A DNA stretch of 64,000 nt. It comes from an uncultured delta proteobacterium (GTDB taxonomy: Bacteria > Desulfobacterota > Desulfobulbia > Desulfobulbales > Desulfocapsaceae). Below are positions 45,512 to 54,247 of the stretch, one piece after another. Where the stretch lies: contig CAIUQR010000061.1 in NCBI GenBank assembly GCA_903901335.1, positions 1-64,000 of the forward strand. The letters are read 5' to 3'. Position numbers and translations under genes: made by a program. The notes beneath the pieces are model-generated. The model was not told the origin of the DNA, searched no databases, and worked only from the letters and a program-made list of their open reading frames with translations. Within the stretch, counting starts at the first letter, position 1; every line of letters begins with the position of its first letter.

Positions 45512-46507
45512 ATGTTCTTTGAGATTCAGATAGCTATCGCCCTGTTTGTAGATCAGCTGGTCGGCGATCCTCCCTGGTTTCCGCACCCCGTCCGGATTAT
45601 CGGTTGGTTCTGTCAGCGATTTGAGGGGATATTCCGCCGCCTGTTTCAAAGCAAAAAGCTTGCCGGATTCTGCACTGTTATCTCTGTTCTCCTTGTCACC
45701 ATGAGCGTTGTTGGCATGCTCCTCGGAGTTGCAACCTCCTTTTCCTCTGTGTTTGCCGATTGCATTGCCATCCTGATAGTGTATACAACGGTTGCCGCCA
45801 AGGATCTTATCGTCCACAGCAGCAAGGTCTATGCATGTCTTTATCCCAGCGAGGATATCAATGCTGCAAGAATTGCAGTTTCGATGATAGTCGGCAGGGA
45901 TACGGCGAATCTCGACCGGGCAGGAGTGAGTCGTGCCTGCGTTGAGACAGTCGCCGAAAACATGGTGGATGGGGTTACGGCGCCTCTTTTTTTTGGGATT
46001 TTATGCAGCATGCTTCCTCGTGTTTATGGTTTCGATGATATCGGGTTCGCGGCCCTCGGGGCGATGGTCTACAAGGCCATCAACACCATGGACTCAATGT
46101 TCGGTTATAAGAATGACACATATCTGGAGTTTGGCTGGTCAGCGGCAAAACTTGATGATATCGCCAATTTCATTCCGGCACGGCTAAGCGGCCTCATGGT
46201 TATAGTATCCGCATTCATTTTAAAACTTGACTGGCAGGGGGCGGCGAAGATATTTTTAAGGGACAGGCTCCGGCACAGCAGTCCGAATTCCGGCCATACA
46301 GAGGCGGCGGTAGCCGGGGCCTTAGGGGTTCAACTGGGCGGAGATGCATTTTATTTTGGCAAACTCACAAGCAAGCCTGCCATTGGCGACAAAAAACGAG
46401 CTGTCGGTGTGGATGACATCGTTATTACGGGCAGAATAATGCAGATTGGAGCGTTCCTCTTTGTCGTACTGATGCTTTTGTTGAGAAGGTTTATTCTGGA
46501 GATATAA
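45512..46507 (+). CDS. cbiB: Adenosylcobinamide-phosphate synthase CbiB
   Basis: The 331-residue polytopic membrane protein attaches the aminopropanol arm to cobyric acid. Motifs: 'ALFVDQLVGDPPWFPHPVRIIGW', 'ARIAVSMIVGRDTANLD', 'VETVAENMVDGVTAPLFFGILC', 'NTMDSMFGYKN' and 'SGHTEAAVAGALGVQLGG'-type segment here 'NSGHTEAAVAGALG'. Hydrophobic segments are spread throughout. Its upstream partner CobD is in the preceding fusion. It abuts cbiA with no spacer. Confidence 0.95.
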   Translation: MFFEIQIAIALFVDQLVGDPPWFPHPVRIIGWFCQRFEGIFRRLFQSKKLAGFCTVISVLLVTMSVVGMLLGVATSFSSVFADCIAILIVYTTVAAKDLIVHSSKVYACLYPSEDINAARIAVSMIVGRDTANLDRAGVSRACVETVAENMVDGVTAPLFFGILCSMLPRVYGFDDIGFAALGAMVYKAINTMDSMFGYKNDTYLEFGWSAAKLDDIANFIPARLSGLMVIVSAFILKLDWQGAAKIFLRDRLRHSSPNSGHTEAAVAGALGVQLGGDAFYFGKLTSKPAIGDKKRAVGVDDIVITGRIMQIGAFLFVVLMLLLRRFILEI

Positions 46508-47896
46508 ATGCACAGTATTCCAGCATTTCTTGTCGGAGGAACAACGAGTGGTTCCGGTAAGACGACCATTACCCTCGGCATTCTTGCTGCGCTCAGACAG
46601 CGCGGTTTCAAGGTGCAACCGTTTAAATGCGGCCCTGATTTCATCGATCCAACCCTCCATACAATGGTCACCGGCAATATTTCCCGGAACCTTGATCTGC
46701 AGATGGCTGGCCCATCCTTCTGCCGTAACACATTTTTTCGACACATCGAAGGAATGGATGTTGCTGTTATTGAAGGTGTTATGGGATTGTACGATGGTGG
46801 CCAGGCAAGTTCTGCAGCCCTTGCCATTGCTCTGTCGCTCCCTGTTATTCTGGTGATTGATGTCCGTTCCGCTGCCGAAAGCGTTGCTGCGGTCTTGAAG
46901 GGATTTGAACTCTATAATCAGGAGGTGCAGATTTCCGGGGTTATTTTCAATCGGGTCGGCTCGACAAGGCATCAGGAATTAATCCGCGATGCGGTAAAGA
47001 AACATTGCACGACTGAAATATTGGGTTTTTTCCCAAGGGATAATGAGTTCACGATACCTGAAAGACATCTTGGACTCCATATGGGTGATGAGTCTCCTCT
47101 CAATGAGGAACAGGTCAAAACCCTTGCTATGGCCATAGAAGAATATATCGATATCGACCACCTGTTGCAGTTAAACATGGTCAAGAGTAGCGGGAAGATA
47201 AAGAAAGCCACAAACCGGAAAATTGATCAGAGGGTCAGGCTGGCCGTTGCCAGGGACCCGGCCTTCTGTTTTTATTACCAGGATAACTTTGATCTCTTTG
47301 AACAGGCGGGCATCGACCTTGTTTTCTTTAGTCCGCTGCATGATACACTCCTTCCCGAAGACATAAATGGGATATATATCGGTGGAGGATATCCCGAGTT
47401 GTATGCCGAGCAACTGAGCGGCAACAAGGAGATGTTGCGGCAGATCAAGGCCTGGGTTGACCTCGGTGGGCCCTTATACTGCGAATGCGGCGGATTCATG
47501 TACATGGGGACGGAACTCATTGATCTGCAAAACAACCACTTTTCCATGGCAGGGGTTTTCCCGGCAACTATCGTGATGAAAGACCGTCTCAGCCGACTTG
47601 GGTACAGAGAGGCGACAATTATCCAGGATTGCATGTTCGGGGAATGCGGCGAAAGATTATTCGGCCATGAATTTCACTATTCGACCATACAGGACATTGA
47701 ATCCGCCGTTCCCACTATCTTTGAGCTGCAGGACGGAAGCAAAGAAGGGTATATTGTAAAAAATGCCCTCGGGGGTTACCTCCATCTGCATTTCGGTCAA
47801 TCGGAAAAAAATGTTGAATATTTCTATAAATTTTTACAGAAGGGAAGAGGAAGGAACAGATGGTCACTCTACAACAAGTCAAACCTCTGCAAATAG
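46508..47896 (+). CDS. cbiA: Cobyrinic acid a,c-diamide synthase
   Basis: The 462-residue CbiA/CobB amidates the a and c side chains with glutamine and ATP. N-terminal P-loop '[24 protein letters not shown]', '[16 protein letters not shown]', '[11 protein letters not shown]'. C-terminal class I amidotransferase with nucleophile Cys in '[12 protein letters not shown]' and 'YLHLHFG' His. ATG 46508 directly follows the cbiB stop. The 3' end overlaps cbiC-ndk by 37 bases, so the last three genes are tightly coupled. Confidence 0.95.
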   Translation: MHSIPAFLVGGTTSGSGKTTITLGILAALRQRGFKVQPFKCGPDFIDPTLHTMVTGNISRNLDLQMAGPSFCRNTFFRHIEGMDVAVIEGVMGLYDGGQASSAALAIALSLPVILVIDVRSAAESVAAVLKGFELYNQEVQISGVIFNRVGSTRHQELIRDAVKKHCTTEILGFFPRDNEFTIPERHLGLHMGDESPLNEEQVKTLAMAIEEYIDIDHLLQLNMVKSSGKIKKATNRKIDQRVRLAVARDPAFCFYYQDNFDLFEQAGIDLVFFSPLHDTLLPEDINGIYIGGGYPELYAEQLSGNKEMLRQIKAWVDLGGPLYCECGGFMYMGTELIDLQNNHFSMAGVFPATIVMKDRLSRLGYREATIIQDCMFGECGERLFGHEFHYSTIQDIESAVPTIFELQDGSKEGYIVKNALGGYLHLHFGQSEKNVEYFYKFLQKGRGRNRWSLYNKSNLCK

Positions 47897-48960
47897 AAAC
47901 AGAGAGTTTCCGGATTATTGAACAGGAGTTCCCCGAACAGACCGGTCATCGCCCGGATGAGTACGGGCCTGGCAGGTTCAAGGTCATTCAAAGGGTGATC
48001 CATGCAACCGGCGATTTTTCCTTTGCTGCCAATCTCTTCTTCCATGAACGGGCGATCCAGGCTGGCCTTGGTGCCATCAGGGCGGGCAGGAATATTCTCA
48101 TCGATGTCAATATGGGAGCGGCTGGTATCAGCCGTTCCATCCTGGATAGATTCGGCGGCAAGGTGATCTGCAGGATAGGAGACGAGGAAGTCGGACAGAT
48201 AGCCAAAACCAAGGGGTTGACCCGTTCCGAAGTGGCATTTGAACAGGCGACCGGCGACAACATCGGTATTGTCGCTATCGGCAATGCCCCGACCGCACTT
48301 CTTGCCGCCATGCGGCTTATTGAAGAAGGAAAATTTAATCCCGATCTGGTCATCGGAGTGCCGGTCGGGTTTGTTAACGCCCAGGAATCGAAGGAAATAC
48401 TCTCCGGAAAAGCCTATCCTTTTATCACTGCGCTCGGTCGCAAAGGGGGCACTCCGGTAGCTGTCGCTATTATCAATGCTTTATTGAGGCTTGCAGAAGA
48501 AGAAGAGGTATTTTTAAATGAACAGAGAAGCGGAGGAACTGCTGTAATGGAAAGAACATTTGCGATTGTAAAACCGGATGCATTTGCTGCCGGGAACGCT
48601 GGAAAGATCATTGCCCGGATTTATTCTGAAGGGTTCAAGATTGTAGGATTAAAAAAGCTTTTCCTAAGCAAGGTCGAGGCGCAAGGTTTTTATGACGTCC
48701 ACAGGGAGCGGCCATTTTTTGGCGAACTCACCGATTTTATGAGCAGCGGGCCATGTATTGTCATGGTGCTCGAGGCTGAGAATGCAATCAAGAAATGGCG
48801 TGATCTGATGGGTGCCACCAATCCGGCAAGCGCTGCAGAGGGAACTCTGCGACGTCAGTTCGGATCGTCCGTCGGTGAAAATGCAACGCATGGTTCCGAT
48901 GCCCCGGAGACCGCCGCATTTGAGATGGGCTATTTTTTCTCGGGCCTGGAATTGCTGTAA
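47860..48960 (+). CDS. cbiC-ndk: Fusion of cobalt-precorrin-8 methylmutase (CbiC) and nucleoside diphosphate kinase
   Basis: One uninterrupted 366-residue ORF. Residues 1-215 are CbiC/CobH, with the catalytic histidine His48 in '[11 protein letters not shown]', '[12 protein letters not shown]', '[11 protein letters not shown]', '[14 protein letters not shown]'. Residues 230-366 are a complete Ndk: 'FAIVKPDAF', '[15 protein letters not shown]', '[10 protein letters not shown]', and phosphohistidine His344 in 'NATHGSD'. The link is acidic and Ser/Gly-rich ('LAEEEEVF', then 'QRSGGTAV'). An in-frame ATG at 48547, with GGAGG ten bases before it, could start a normal 137-residue Ndk. So the ORF may give a fusion, a separate Ndk, or both. 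It ends the cobalamin operon, followed by a terminator. Confidence 0.9.
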   Translation: MVTLQQVKPLQIETESFRIIEQEFPEQTGHRPDEYGPGRFKVIQRVIHATGDFSFAANLFFHERAIQAGLGAIRAGRNILIDVNMGAAGISRSILDRFGGKVICRIGDEEVGQIAKTKGLTRSEVAFEQATGDNIGIVAIGNAPTALLAAMRLIEEGKFNPDLVIGVPVGFVNAQESKEILSGKAYPFITALGRKGGTPVAVAIINALLRLAEEEEVFLNEQRSGGTAVMERTFAIVKPDAFAAGNAGKIIARIYSEGFKIVGLKKLFLSKVEAQGFYDVHRERPFFGELTDFMSSGPCIVMVLEAENAIKKWRDLMGATNPASAAEGTLRRQFGSSVGENATHGSDAPETAAFEMGYFFSGLELL

Positions 48961-49017
48961 CCTCTGGCAATCCGGCCAATAATTGACCGGAGTCAGGCTT
49001 TTTTATCTAATAAGACT

Positions 49018-49062
49018 AAACCGGCGATAGCCCGAACTTCGGTGATTGCAGCCGGTTTTTTT
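49018..49062 (+). terminator. Rho-independent terminator after the cobalamin operon
   Basis: AAACCGGC (49018-49025) pairs with GCCGGTTT (49051-49058) and is followed by a T run to 49062. The enclosed segment contains CCGAA/TTCGG, which can extend the structure. It closes the 11-kb operon. Confidence 0.75.
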
Positions 49063-49119
49063 GTCAGTCAATGGTATTGCCGCAAGGAGACAATCCTCTC
49101 CGAGTAATAAATTCAGAGC

Positions 49120-49488
49120 ATGGAAATCCGAACTGCAAACACAATAATCTATTGTGCAAAGTGGAAAGAGACGGTTGCCTTTTACAAGGAACAATTACAA
49201 CTCAAGGTAACAACCTTTCTCGATTGGTTTGTTGAATTTGAACTGACTGAGTCAGCCCGCCTGAGCATTGCCGATACAGCGCGAGCATCAATCGGGAGCT
49301 GCGCAGGACAAGGCCTTACCCTTACCATGGAAGTAGAAGATATTGAATCAACTCATGTATTTGCAGAGGAAGCAGGGCTTCATCCCCCAGCGATACGAGA
49401 CCATGCCTGGGGGGCAAGAGTCTTTTATATTCATGACCCCGAGGGCAACAGACTTGAATTCTGGTCTCAAAAGGGAAAGATCGATTAA
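49120..49488 (+). CDS. VOC-superfamily (glyoxalase/bleomycin-resistance-like) protein
   Basis: The 122-residue protein has one glyoxalase-fold pair of modules: 'TIIYCAKWKETVAFYKEQLQL', 'WFVEFELTESARLSIAD', 'GLTLTMEVEDIESTHVFAEEAGL' and the ending 'ARVFYIHDPEGNRLEFWSQ'. The terminal Glu in 'NRLEFW' is the usual metal ligand. Substrate cannot be inferred. It stands alone after the cobalamin operon and converges on the HD-GYP gene with 14 bases between. Confidence 0.85.
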   Translation: MEIRTANTIIYCAKWKETVAFYKEQLQLKVTTFLDWFVEFELTESARLSIADTARASIGSCAGQGLTLTMEVEDIESTHVFAEEAGLHPPAIRDHAWGARVFYIHDPEGNRLEFWSQKGKID

Positions 49489-49502
49489 TGCTGCCGGAAC
49501 TC

Positions 49503-51038
49503 TCAAGTTTGTAGCATGGCAGTTCTTTTCAGGCACTCCATAATGTCGGGAAGACACTCCATAAAGGCCTCCACAACCGTTTTATCAAAGCGTTCTCCTT
49601 CTCCACTTTTGATGATGGAAATCACCTTGGAGAGAGGCAGCGGTTCGTAACTGCCGGTTTCAGCATCCGTGTATTTGGGATAATCCCTTTTCGCAGTCAA
49701 GGCGTCGAACATATCTGCCACTGCCATGATGCGTGAGGCAAGGGGAATTTCATGACCTTTCAAGCCCTTCGGATATCCGGTACCGTTCATTTTTTCATGG
49801 TGAGAGCTGGCGATGAGGGGAACATTTTCCATAAAATCAGGGAAGTAAAAGTTCTCAAGAATCCCCATTGTTTTTAAGGTATGTGTGTTCATAATCGCCT
49901 TTTCTTCGGAGTTGAACCGGCCGTTTTTCAACAGGATATAATCCGGAATAGCTATTTTTCCGATATCGTGCATGAGGGCTGCAAATTTCAGAGTCCGGAT
50001 TTCATGTTCGGACAGGTTCATCTTTTGGGCAATCAGGACGGAAATTTCCGTAACCCGTTCCGAATGACCGGCGGTAAGGGGATGACGTGCGTCCACGGTG
50101 GCTGAAAGTGTCCTGATTGAGCTGTCAAAAGACAGACGCAGTTCTTCATGCAGCTTGAAGTTTTTGATAATTCTTGCGGCCTGATTGGCGATGGCGGTGA
50201 TCAGCCCCAGGTCTTTGATAGTGAATGCGTTGATCATTCGCAGTGAAGAAAGGATCATGATGCCGAGAATTTCATCCTGGAACATCATGGGTACGGCAAT
50301 CGTGGATTTCACCCCTTCGAGCATGATCGATTCCGAGAGGTTGAAACGATTGTCGGATGGAACGTCCGTGGAGATCACCCCTGTTTTTTCTTCCTGCACA
50401 TATCTGACCAGCGTGGATGATACAGTGAGTTTCTCATCTCTCCTGCGGGTTTTGTAACTGTGAGGCGCCATTTTTCCTTCCTTGTCAGGAAGAAGAATAA
50501 GGCCGTGATCATATTCGAGGAATTCAAATGTCCTCGCCAGAATCCGATCCAGAGTTCTCCCCAGGTCTCGTTCAAGGTTCATTTCGTTCTGGAGTTCATA
50601 CGTCACCCGCAGTTTTTCGTAATCAGCCCGTAAATCCTTTTCATTGGCGATTTCATATTCGGGAAGAAAGCGGATTTCCTGCCGGGGAGACAGCGTGGAG
50701 CTGAAAAGTCCCTCATCATCGCCAAATTCCACCATCTGGGTGGCTGCTTTTTCATCCCCTTCGAAAAAGAGAAGAATATTGCCAAGACGAATCTCATCAC
50801 CGGTGTAAATTCCGGTTCTGGTTTCTATTCTTCGGTTGTTGATATAGGTCCCGTTGGTACTGGCCTGATCCTCGATAAAACACATTGAATTTGCATCAAA
50901 AGTGATCAGGCAATGGAACTTTGAAACGGAAGGATCGGGGATCTGGATACGGTTGCCGGGGTGCCTGCCGATGGAATTCTGCTCCGACAACTTGACTTTC
51001 TGCCTTCCGGAAGGAAAAACAATAGTGACATGCGCCAT
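49503..51038 (-). CDS. FHA-GAF-HD-GYP signalling protein
   Basis: A 511-residue three-domain protein. FHA (about 1-95): 'NSIGRHPGNRIQIPDPSVSKFHC' in outline and 'STNGTYINNRRI'. GAF (about 150-295): 'LGRTLDRILARTFEFLEYDHGLILL' and 'ISTDVPSDNRF'. HD-GYP (about 310-500): 'MHDIGKIAIPDYIL', 'SHHEKMNGTGYPKGLKG', 'RIMAVADMFDALTA', with the GYP and metal residues intact, so cyclic-di-GMP hydrolysis is plausible. FHA reads phosphothreonine, suggesting control by a Ser/Thr kinase not in this window. The ATG at 51038 has AGGGG upstream; the in-frame extension to 51056 is less likely. Confidence 0.9.
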   Translation of the reverse strand: MAHVTIVFPSGRQKVKLSEQNSIGRHPGNRIQIPDPSVSKFHCLITFDANSMCFIEDQASTNGTYINNRRIETRTGIYTGDEIRLGNILLFFEGDEKAATQMVEFGDDEGLFSSTLSPRQEIRFLPEYEIANEKDLRADYEKLRVTYELQNEMNLERDLGRTLDRILARTFEFLEYDHGLILLPDKEGKMAPHSYKTRRRDEKLTVSSTLVRYVQEEKTGVISTDVPSDNRFNLSESIMLEGVKSTIAVPMMFQDEILGIMILSSLRMINAFTIKDLGLITAIANQAARIIKNFKLHEELRLSFDSSIRTLSATVDARHPLTAGHSERVTEISVLIAQKMNLSEHEIRTLKFAALMHDIGKIAIPDYILLKNGRFNSEEKAIMNTHTLKTMGILENFYFPDFMENVPLIASSHHEKMNGTGYPKGLKGHEIPLASRIMAVADMFDALTAKRDYPKYTDAETGSYEPLPLSKVISIIKSGEGERFDKTVVEAFMECLPDIMECLKRTAMLQT

Positions 51039-51418
51039 GGGGTATCCCCTGTGCAAGAATTACCTGGAAGCCGTATCCCTGTATATATCAATTCTTTATC
51101 ATATCAATTGCGGTATTGAAAGACAGAGATCAAAAATTCTTTACTGTTTCCCATTTCTTCACCTGCTGTGGTTCAGCCTTGGAAGAGAAAAGATATTACA
51201 CAGAAGCCATGCGCATCCACAATTTGCTCGTGAACAAAATGTTCTTTTCCCGGTGCATGCATTATCATTGAATTTTGAATAATGACCTGATATATACCTG
51301 TAACCGGGAAGGCTGGAGCTGATTTCAGAGGTTTCATATACACGGAACAATGTAAAGGGTCAGGGGAGCCTTCCGGTCATGAAACAGTTTTTTATAAAAG
51401 TGTCCTTCAGATAAAGAC
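51039..51418. other. Intergenic region between the HD-GYP gene and tRNA-Thr
   Basis: These 380 bases separate the divergent HD-GYP gene and tRNA-Thr. Small ORFs on both strands (for example 51159-51350 minus) show no domain or ribosome site. A TATAAA at 51393-51398 could be the -10 of the tRNA promoter, but no good -35 is visible. Confidence 0.4.
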
Positions 51419-51494
51419 GCCACTTTAGCTCAGATGGTAGAGCGGCGCTCTCGTAAAGCGCAGGCCAACGGTTCGATTCCGTTAAGTGGCTCCA
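51419..51494 (+). tRNA. thrT: tRNA-Thr (anticodon CGU)
   Basis: A complete cloverleaf: acceptor GCCACTT (51419-51425) with AAGTGGC (51484-51490), D arm GCTC/GAGC, anticodon stem GCGCT/AGCGC with loop CTCGTAA, so the anticodon is CGT, and T arm AACGG/CCGTT with TTCGATT loop. Discriminator T at 51491 and an encoded CCA at 51492-51494. Decodes ACG threonine codons. No integrase gene or repeated tRNA end is nearby. Confidence 0.97.
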
Positions 51495-51500
51495 AAATAA

Positions 51501-51545
51501 TAAAGGGATCAGGTGAGACATCACCTGATCCCTTTATTTATTTGT
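51501..51545 (+). terminator. Rho-independent terminator after tRNA-Thr
   Basis: A perfect 16-bp stem, TAAAGGGATCAGGTGA (51501-51516) with TCACCTGATCCCTTTA (51521-51536), encloses the loop GACA. A short T-rich tail follows. It ends the tRNA transcript seven bases after CCA. Confidence 0.88.
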
Positions 51546-51700
51546 GGCCCTTCATGAATTTTTCTTGGAGTTATTCCAAAAATAGAGAAGCAGTTATATA
51601 AAAAAACATTTAGAATGCTGCACTTAATGGTACACAGGCCGGACTCTGTCTTATGCCTGAATTTCTCATTGAAGCAATTATCCAATGGAAGTGCACCCTT

Positions 51701-52375
51701 ATGCCGGCACGTATAGTTCCATTTGCTCTTTATTTTGTCTTCATCGGTCTGGATGAAGGATTGCATTATCTTGTATCAGCAGGACTTATTGCACTCCCTT
51801 TAAACACCTTTCTTCTTCTGTATCCCCTGAAGATTTTGACTATTGGCGTAGCGCTCTGGTATTTCCGTCATGACTACACAGAACTGCAGTGGAGTGACTG
51901 GTTTCAGTGGCCGTATACCATTTTTAGTATCGCCTTGGGTGTTGTGGTCTTTTTACTCTGGATTAAGATGACGTGGCCGTTTGCAATATTCGGGACTGTG
52001 CAAGGCTACGATCCGACATCCATTCAACAGGATTCTGCGCGCATTGCAGTTATCGCCTCCCGCCTGTTTGGAGCGTCCATTGTCGTGCCGATCATGGAGG
52101 AGCTCTTTTGGCGTTCTTTTATGGTGCGTTATATTATAAAACCGGAATTCGAGAAGGTCCCGGTCGGTGTTTTCACGATCACTTCATTTGTGATCAGCGC
52201 AATTCTCTTTGGAATGGAACACAACCTTTGGCTTGCCGGTATTATGGCAGGCGTAGTGTATAATTTCGTGCTCTATAAAACAAAGAGTATCGCACAGTGC
52301 ATACTGGCCCATGCCGTGACGAACGGTTCACTGGGCGTATATGTTCTGTCGACACAATCATGGTACTTCTGGTAG
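51701..52375 (+). CDS. CAAX protease homologue of the PEP-CTERM-associated type
   Basis: A 224-residue polytopic membrane protein (an ATG at 51653 would add 16 residues; GGAAG upstream favours 51701). It has 'LYPLKILTIGVALWYFRHDYTEL', the catalytic Glu pair in 'VVPIMEELFWRSFMVRY', 'AILFGMEHNLWLAGIMAGVVYN' and the ending 'LAHAVTNGSLGVYVLSTQSWYFW'. The whole pattern fits the CAAX prenyl-protease-related family found near exosortase/PEP-CTERM and exopolysaccharide loci (TIGR03008 as I recall it). No exosortase is in this window. Confidence 0.85.
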   Translation: MPARIVPFALYFVFIGLDEGLHYLVSAGLIALPLNTFLLLYPLKILTIGVALWYFRHDYTELQWSDWFQWPYTIFSIALGVVVFLLWIKMTWPFAIFGTVQGYDPTSIQQDSARIAVIASRLFGASIVVPIMEELFWRSFMVRYIIKPEFEKVPVGVFTITSFVISAILFGMEHNLWLAGIMAGVVYNFVLYKTKSIAQCILAHAVTNGSLGVYVLSTQSWYFW

Positions 52376-52542
52376 TCGTTTCGACAAGTTGAAATAAAGA
52401 GCCAATGCCCCGGCTGTCTCTGTCGTCTATGATTCAATAACAAGGAAGGCTCATCGAAACATTTGATAGTAAATCAAGCCGGTAGATATTTCGTCAGGAA
52501 TGACTTTTTGAATCACATACTACAATGACAAGGAGGACACCC

Positions 52543-53286
52543 ATGCAAAAGAAACTTTTTTTATTGGCTGGAGCCGCTATCCTGCTCTGCAGTACAGCTA
52601 TGGCCGGCGAAGGAGCCCATTGGACATACAGCGGCAATGAAGGCCCGGAACACTGGGGTGATTTGTCCCCTGAATTCCAGATGTGCAAGAAAGGGATGAA
52701 CCAATCCCCGGTTGATCTCTCCGATATGATCAAAGCCGATTTGTCTCCGATTCAGGTGAGTTACCAGCCAACCGTCCTGGATGTGGTCAACAACGGTCAT
52801 ACAATCAAAGCCGATTCCAGCAGCGCCAGCACAATCACCTTAAAAAACCATACGTATAAATTAATCCAGGTTCACTTCCATACCCCGAGCGAGAATCATA
52901 TCAACGGCCAATCCTTTCCAATGGAAGCTCATTTCGTCCATGCCGATGAAACCGGCAACCTGGCGGTTATCGGTCTGATGTACACGGAAGGCGAGGCAAA
53001 TATGTCGCTGGCCCCTATCTGGGACAATATGCCAACCGCCATTGGGAATACCGAGAAACCTTCAGGAGCAACCCTGGATACCAATGCGATGCTTCCTGCC
53101 AAACGGGACTATTATCGTTTCAATGGTTCACTCACGACGCCGCCCTGCTCGGAAGGGGTTCTTTGGCTGGTGATGAAAACGCCTGTCTCTGCATCCAAGG
53201 AGCAAATCGAAAAGTTCCACGCCACCTTCCACCATGACACCAACCGGCCGGTGCAGCCGCTCAATGCCCGTGTCGTCCTGGAATAG
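52543..53286 (+). CDS. Alpha-class carbonic anhydrase, secreted
   Basis: Hydrates CO2 reversibly with zinc. The 247-residue protein has a signal peptide (about 1-20, ending 'CSTAMA') so it acts in the periplasm. Mature motifs: 'HWTYSGNEGPEHWGDL', 'NQSPVDL', the zinc histidines in 'QVHFHTPSEN' (two) and 'EAHFVH' (one), 'YYRFNGSLTTPPCSEGVLW'. Two cysteines ('MCKKG' and 'TPPCSE') can form the usual disulfide. AAGGAGG precedes the ATG at 52543. A small lipoprotein gene follows 110 bases later. Confidence 0.95.
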   Translation: MQKKLFLLAGAAILLCSTAMAGEGAHWTYSGNEGPEHWGDLSPEFQMCKKGMNQSPVDLSDMIKADLSPIQVSYQPTVLDVVNNGHTIKADSSSASTITLKNHTYKLIQVHFHTPSENHINGQSFPMEAHFVHADETGNLAVIGLMYTEGEANMSLAPIWDNMPTAIGNTEKPSGATLDTNAMLPAKRDYYRFNGSLTTPPCSEGVLWLVMKTPVSASKEQIEKFHATFHHDTNRPVQPLNARVVLE

Positions 53287-53396
53287 CCGGAGCGACGCTT
53301 CGTATTAAACCGACTGAGGCGGGGTGGCACTGCTGCTCCCGCCTTTTCCTGGATTGCCCGGGGATATCTGTCTTCTTTTTACAACGAGGTATTTTA

Positions 53397-53639
53397 ATGG
53401 TTACACAGCTCCGCATCGTTATGATCCTTTTCTTTGTCTGCCTTCCTCTTTTGAACGCCTGTTCCGACGATAAGGAGAAAAAGGAAAACAAGGAAAAAGG
53501 CGTGATCGAACAGGCAACTGACAAGGCGGCCAAGGAGGCCGTCGACAGGATCAAGGTCCCGCTCGAGCAGGCCAAGACGGCCGCTGATAAAGAAACAGCC
53601 CGCAGCCGACAGCTTGAAGAACAGGAGAAAAGACAGTAG
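53397..53639 (+). CDS. Small Lys/Glu-rich lipoprotein
   Basis: An 80-residue protein with a lipoprotein signal peptide ending 'PLLNAC' (lipidated Cys22). The rest is highly charged and helical, with Lys/Glu/Asp/Ala-rich heptads ('EQATDKAAKEAVDRI', 'EQAKTAADKETARSRQ'). It resembles short outer-membrane-tethered coiled-coil lipoproteins. No specific family is recognised. It may be cotranscribed with the carbonic anhydrase. Confidence 0.65.
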   Translation: MVTQLRIVMILFFVCLPLLNACSDDKEKKENKEKGVIEQATDKAAKEAVDRIKVPLEQAKTAADKETARSRQLEEQEKRQ

Positions 53640-53705
53640 CATAACCCTCGATCGTCAGGTTCTTATCCTGTTCCGGAGGGAGAGAAGTATTATCCAAATT
53701 CTTTC

Positions 53706-54227
53706 TCAAAAATCGTCGCTTGATGACACCAGGGGAACACGTGTCGATACGGCATTCAAGGCGATTTTATGAATCATTTCGTTTACCGTTGTGCAGCAAT
53801 CCGCCAGAATTGAGACGCTGTATTTCTCGGCTGACTTGGAAATCGCGGTGTGGGTCACGCAGTTTTGCGTCATCATGCCGCAGACGAACAACTTCGTTGC
53901 ACCCAGTTTGGCCAAGGTCTCTTCGAGTGTCGTATGCAGGAAGCTGTCTGCAAATTCTTTGACAATTACCGGTGCCTGGGGCGCAGCTGCAAGGATGCGC
54001 GGATGCACCTCAACGCCGGTTGTGCCTGCGTTGAAAAACGGCGCAATTCCCAAACTGCTGTTGGCAATATGTTGAATTATAATGACCGGAACCTTCTTGG
54101 ATGTTGCCTTTGTAATGGCAGCTTCGATATTCTGAAGTGTGACGGCAGTATTCCAGAGAGGAAATTTTCCTTCTGGAAAGTAGTCATTTTGAATATCTAT
54201 GATAAGGAGCGCTGTCGAGTTTTTCAT
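53706..54227 (-). CDS. Isochorismatase-family cysteine hydrolase
   Basis: The 173-residue protein has the cysteine hydrolase fold with catalytic Asp in 'ALLIIDIQNDYFPEG', Lys in 'IVKEFADSF', and nucleophile Cys in 'LFVCGMMTQNCVTHTAI'. A cis-peptide motif follows. Members hydrolyse isochorismate, nicotinamide or similar amides; this one's substrate is not evident. ATG 54227 has AAGGTG upstream; an in-frame GTG at 54236 is an alternative. It lies just downstream of a broken SnoaL-like remnant on the same strand. Confidence 0.88.
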   Translation of the reverse strand: MKNSTALLIIDIQNDYFPEGKFPLWNTAVTLQNIEAAITKATSKKVPVIIIQHIANSSLGIAPFFNAGTTGVEVHPRILAAAPQAPVIVKEFADSFLHTTLEETLAKLGATKLFVCGMMTQNCVTHTAISKSAEKYSVSILADCCTTVNEMIHKIALNAVSTRVPLVSSSDDF

Positions 54228-54247
54228 TATTTTCACCTTGTTAAAAA

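Noticed and set aside
50902-51282. 126-residue plus-strand ORF over the HD-GYP gene start
   Set aside because: It runs antisense to the FHA domain, shows no domain, and is best explained as a shadow of the real gene.
51419-51494. tRNA-Thr as an integration site for a genomic island
   Set aside because: No integrase gene, no repeat of the tRNA 3' end was noticed downstream, and the next genes are ordinary housekeeping or metabolic types.
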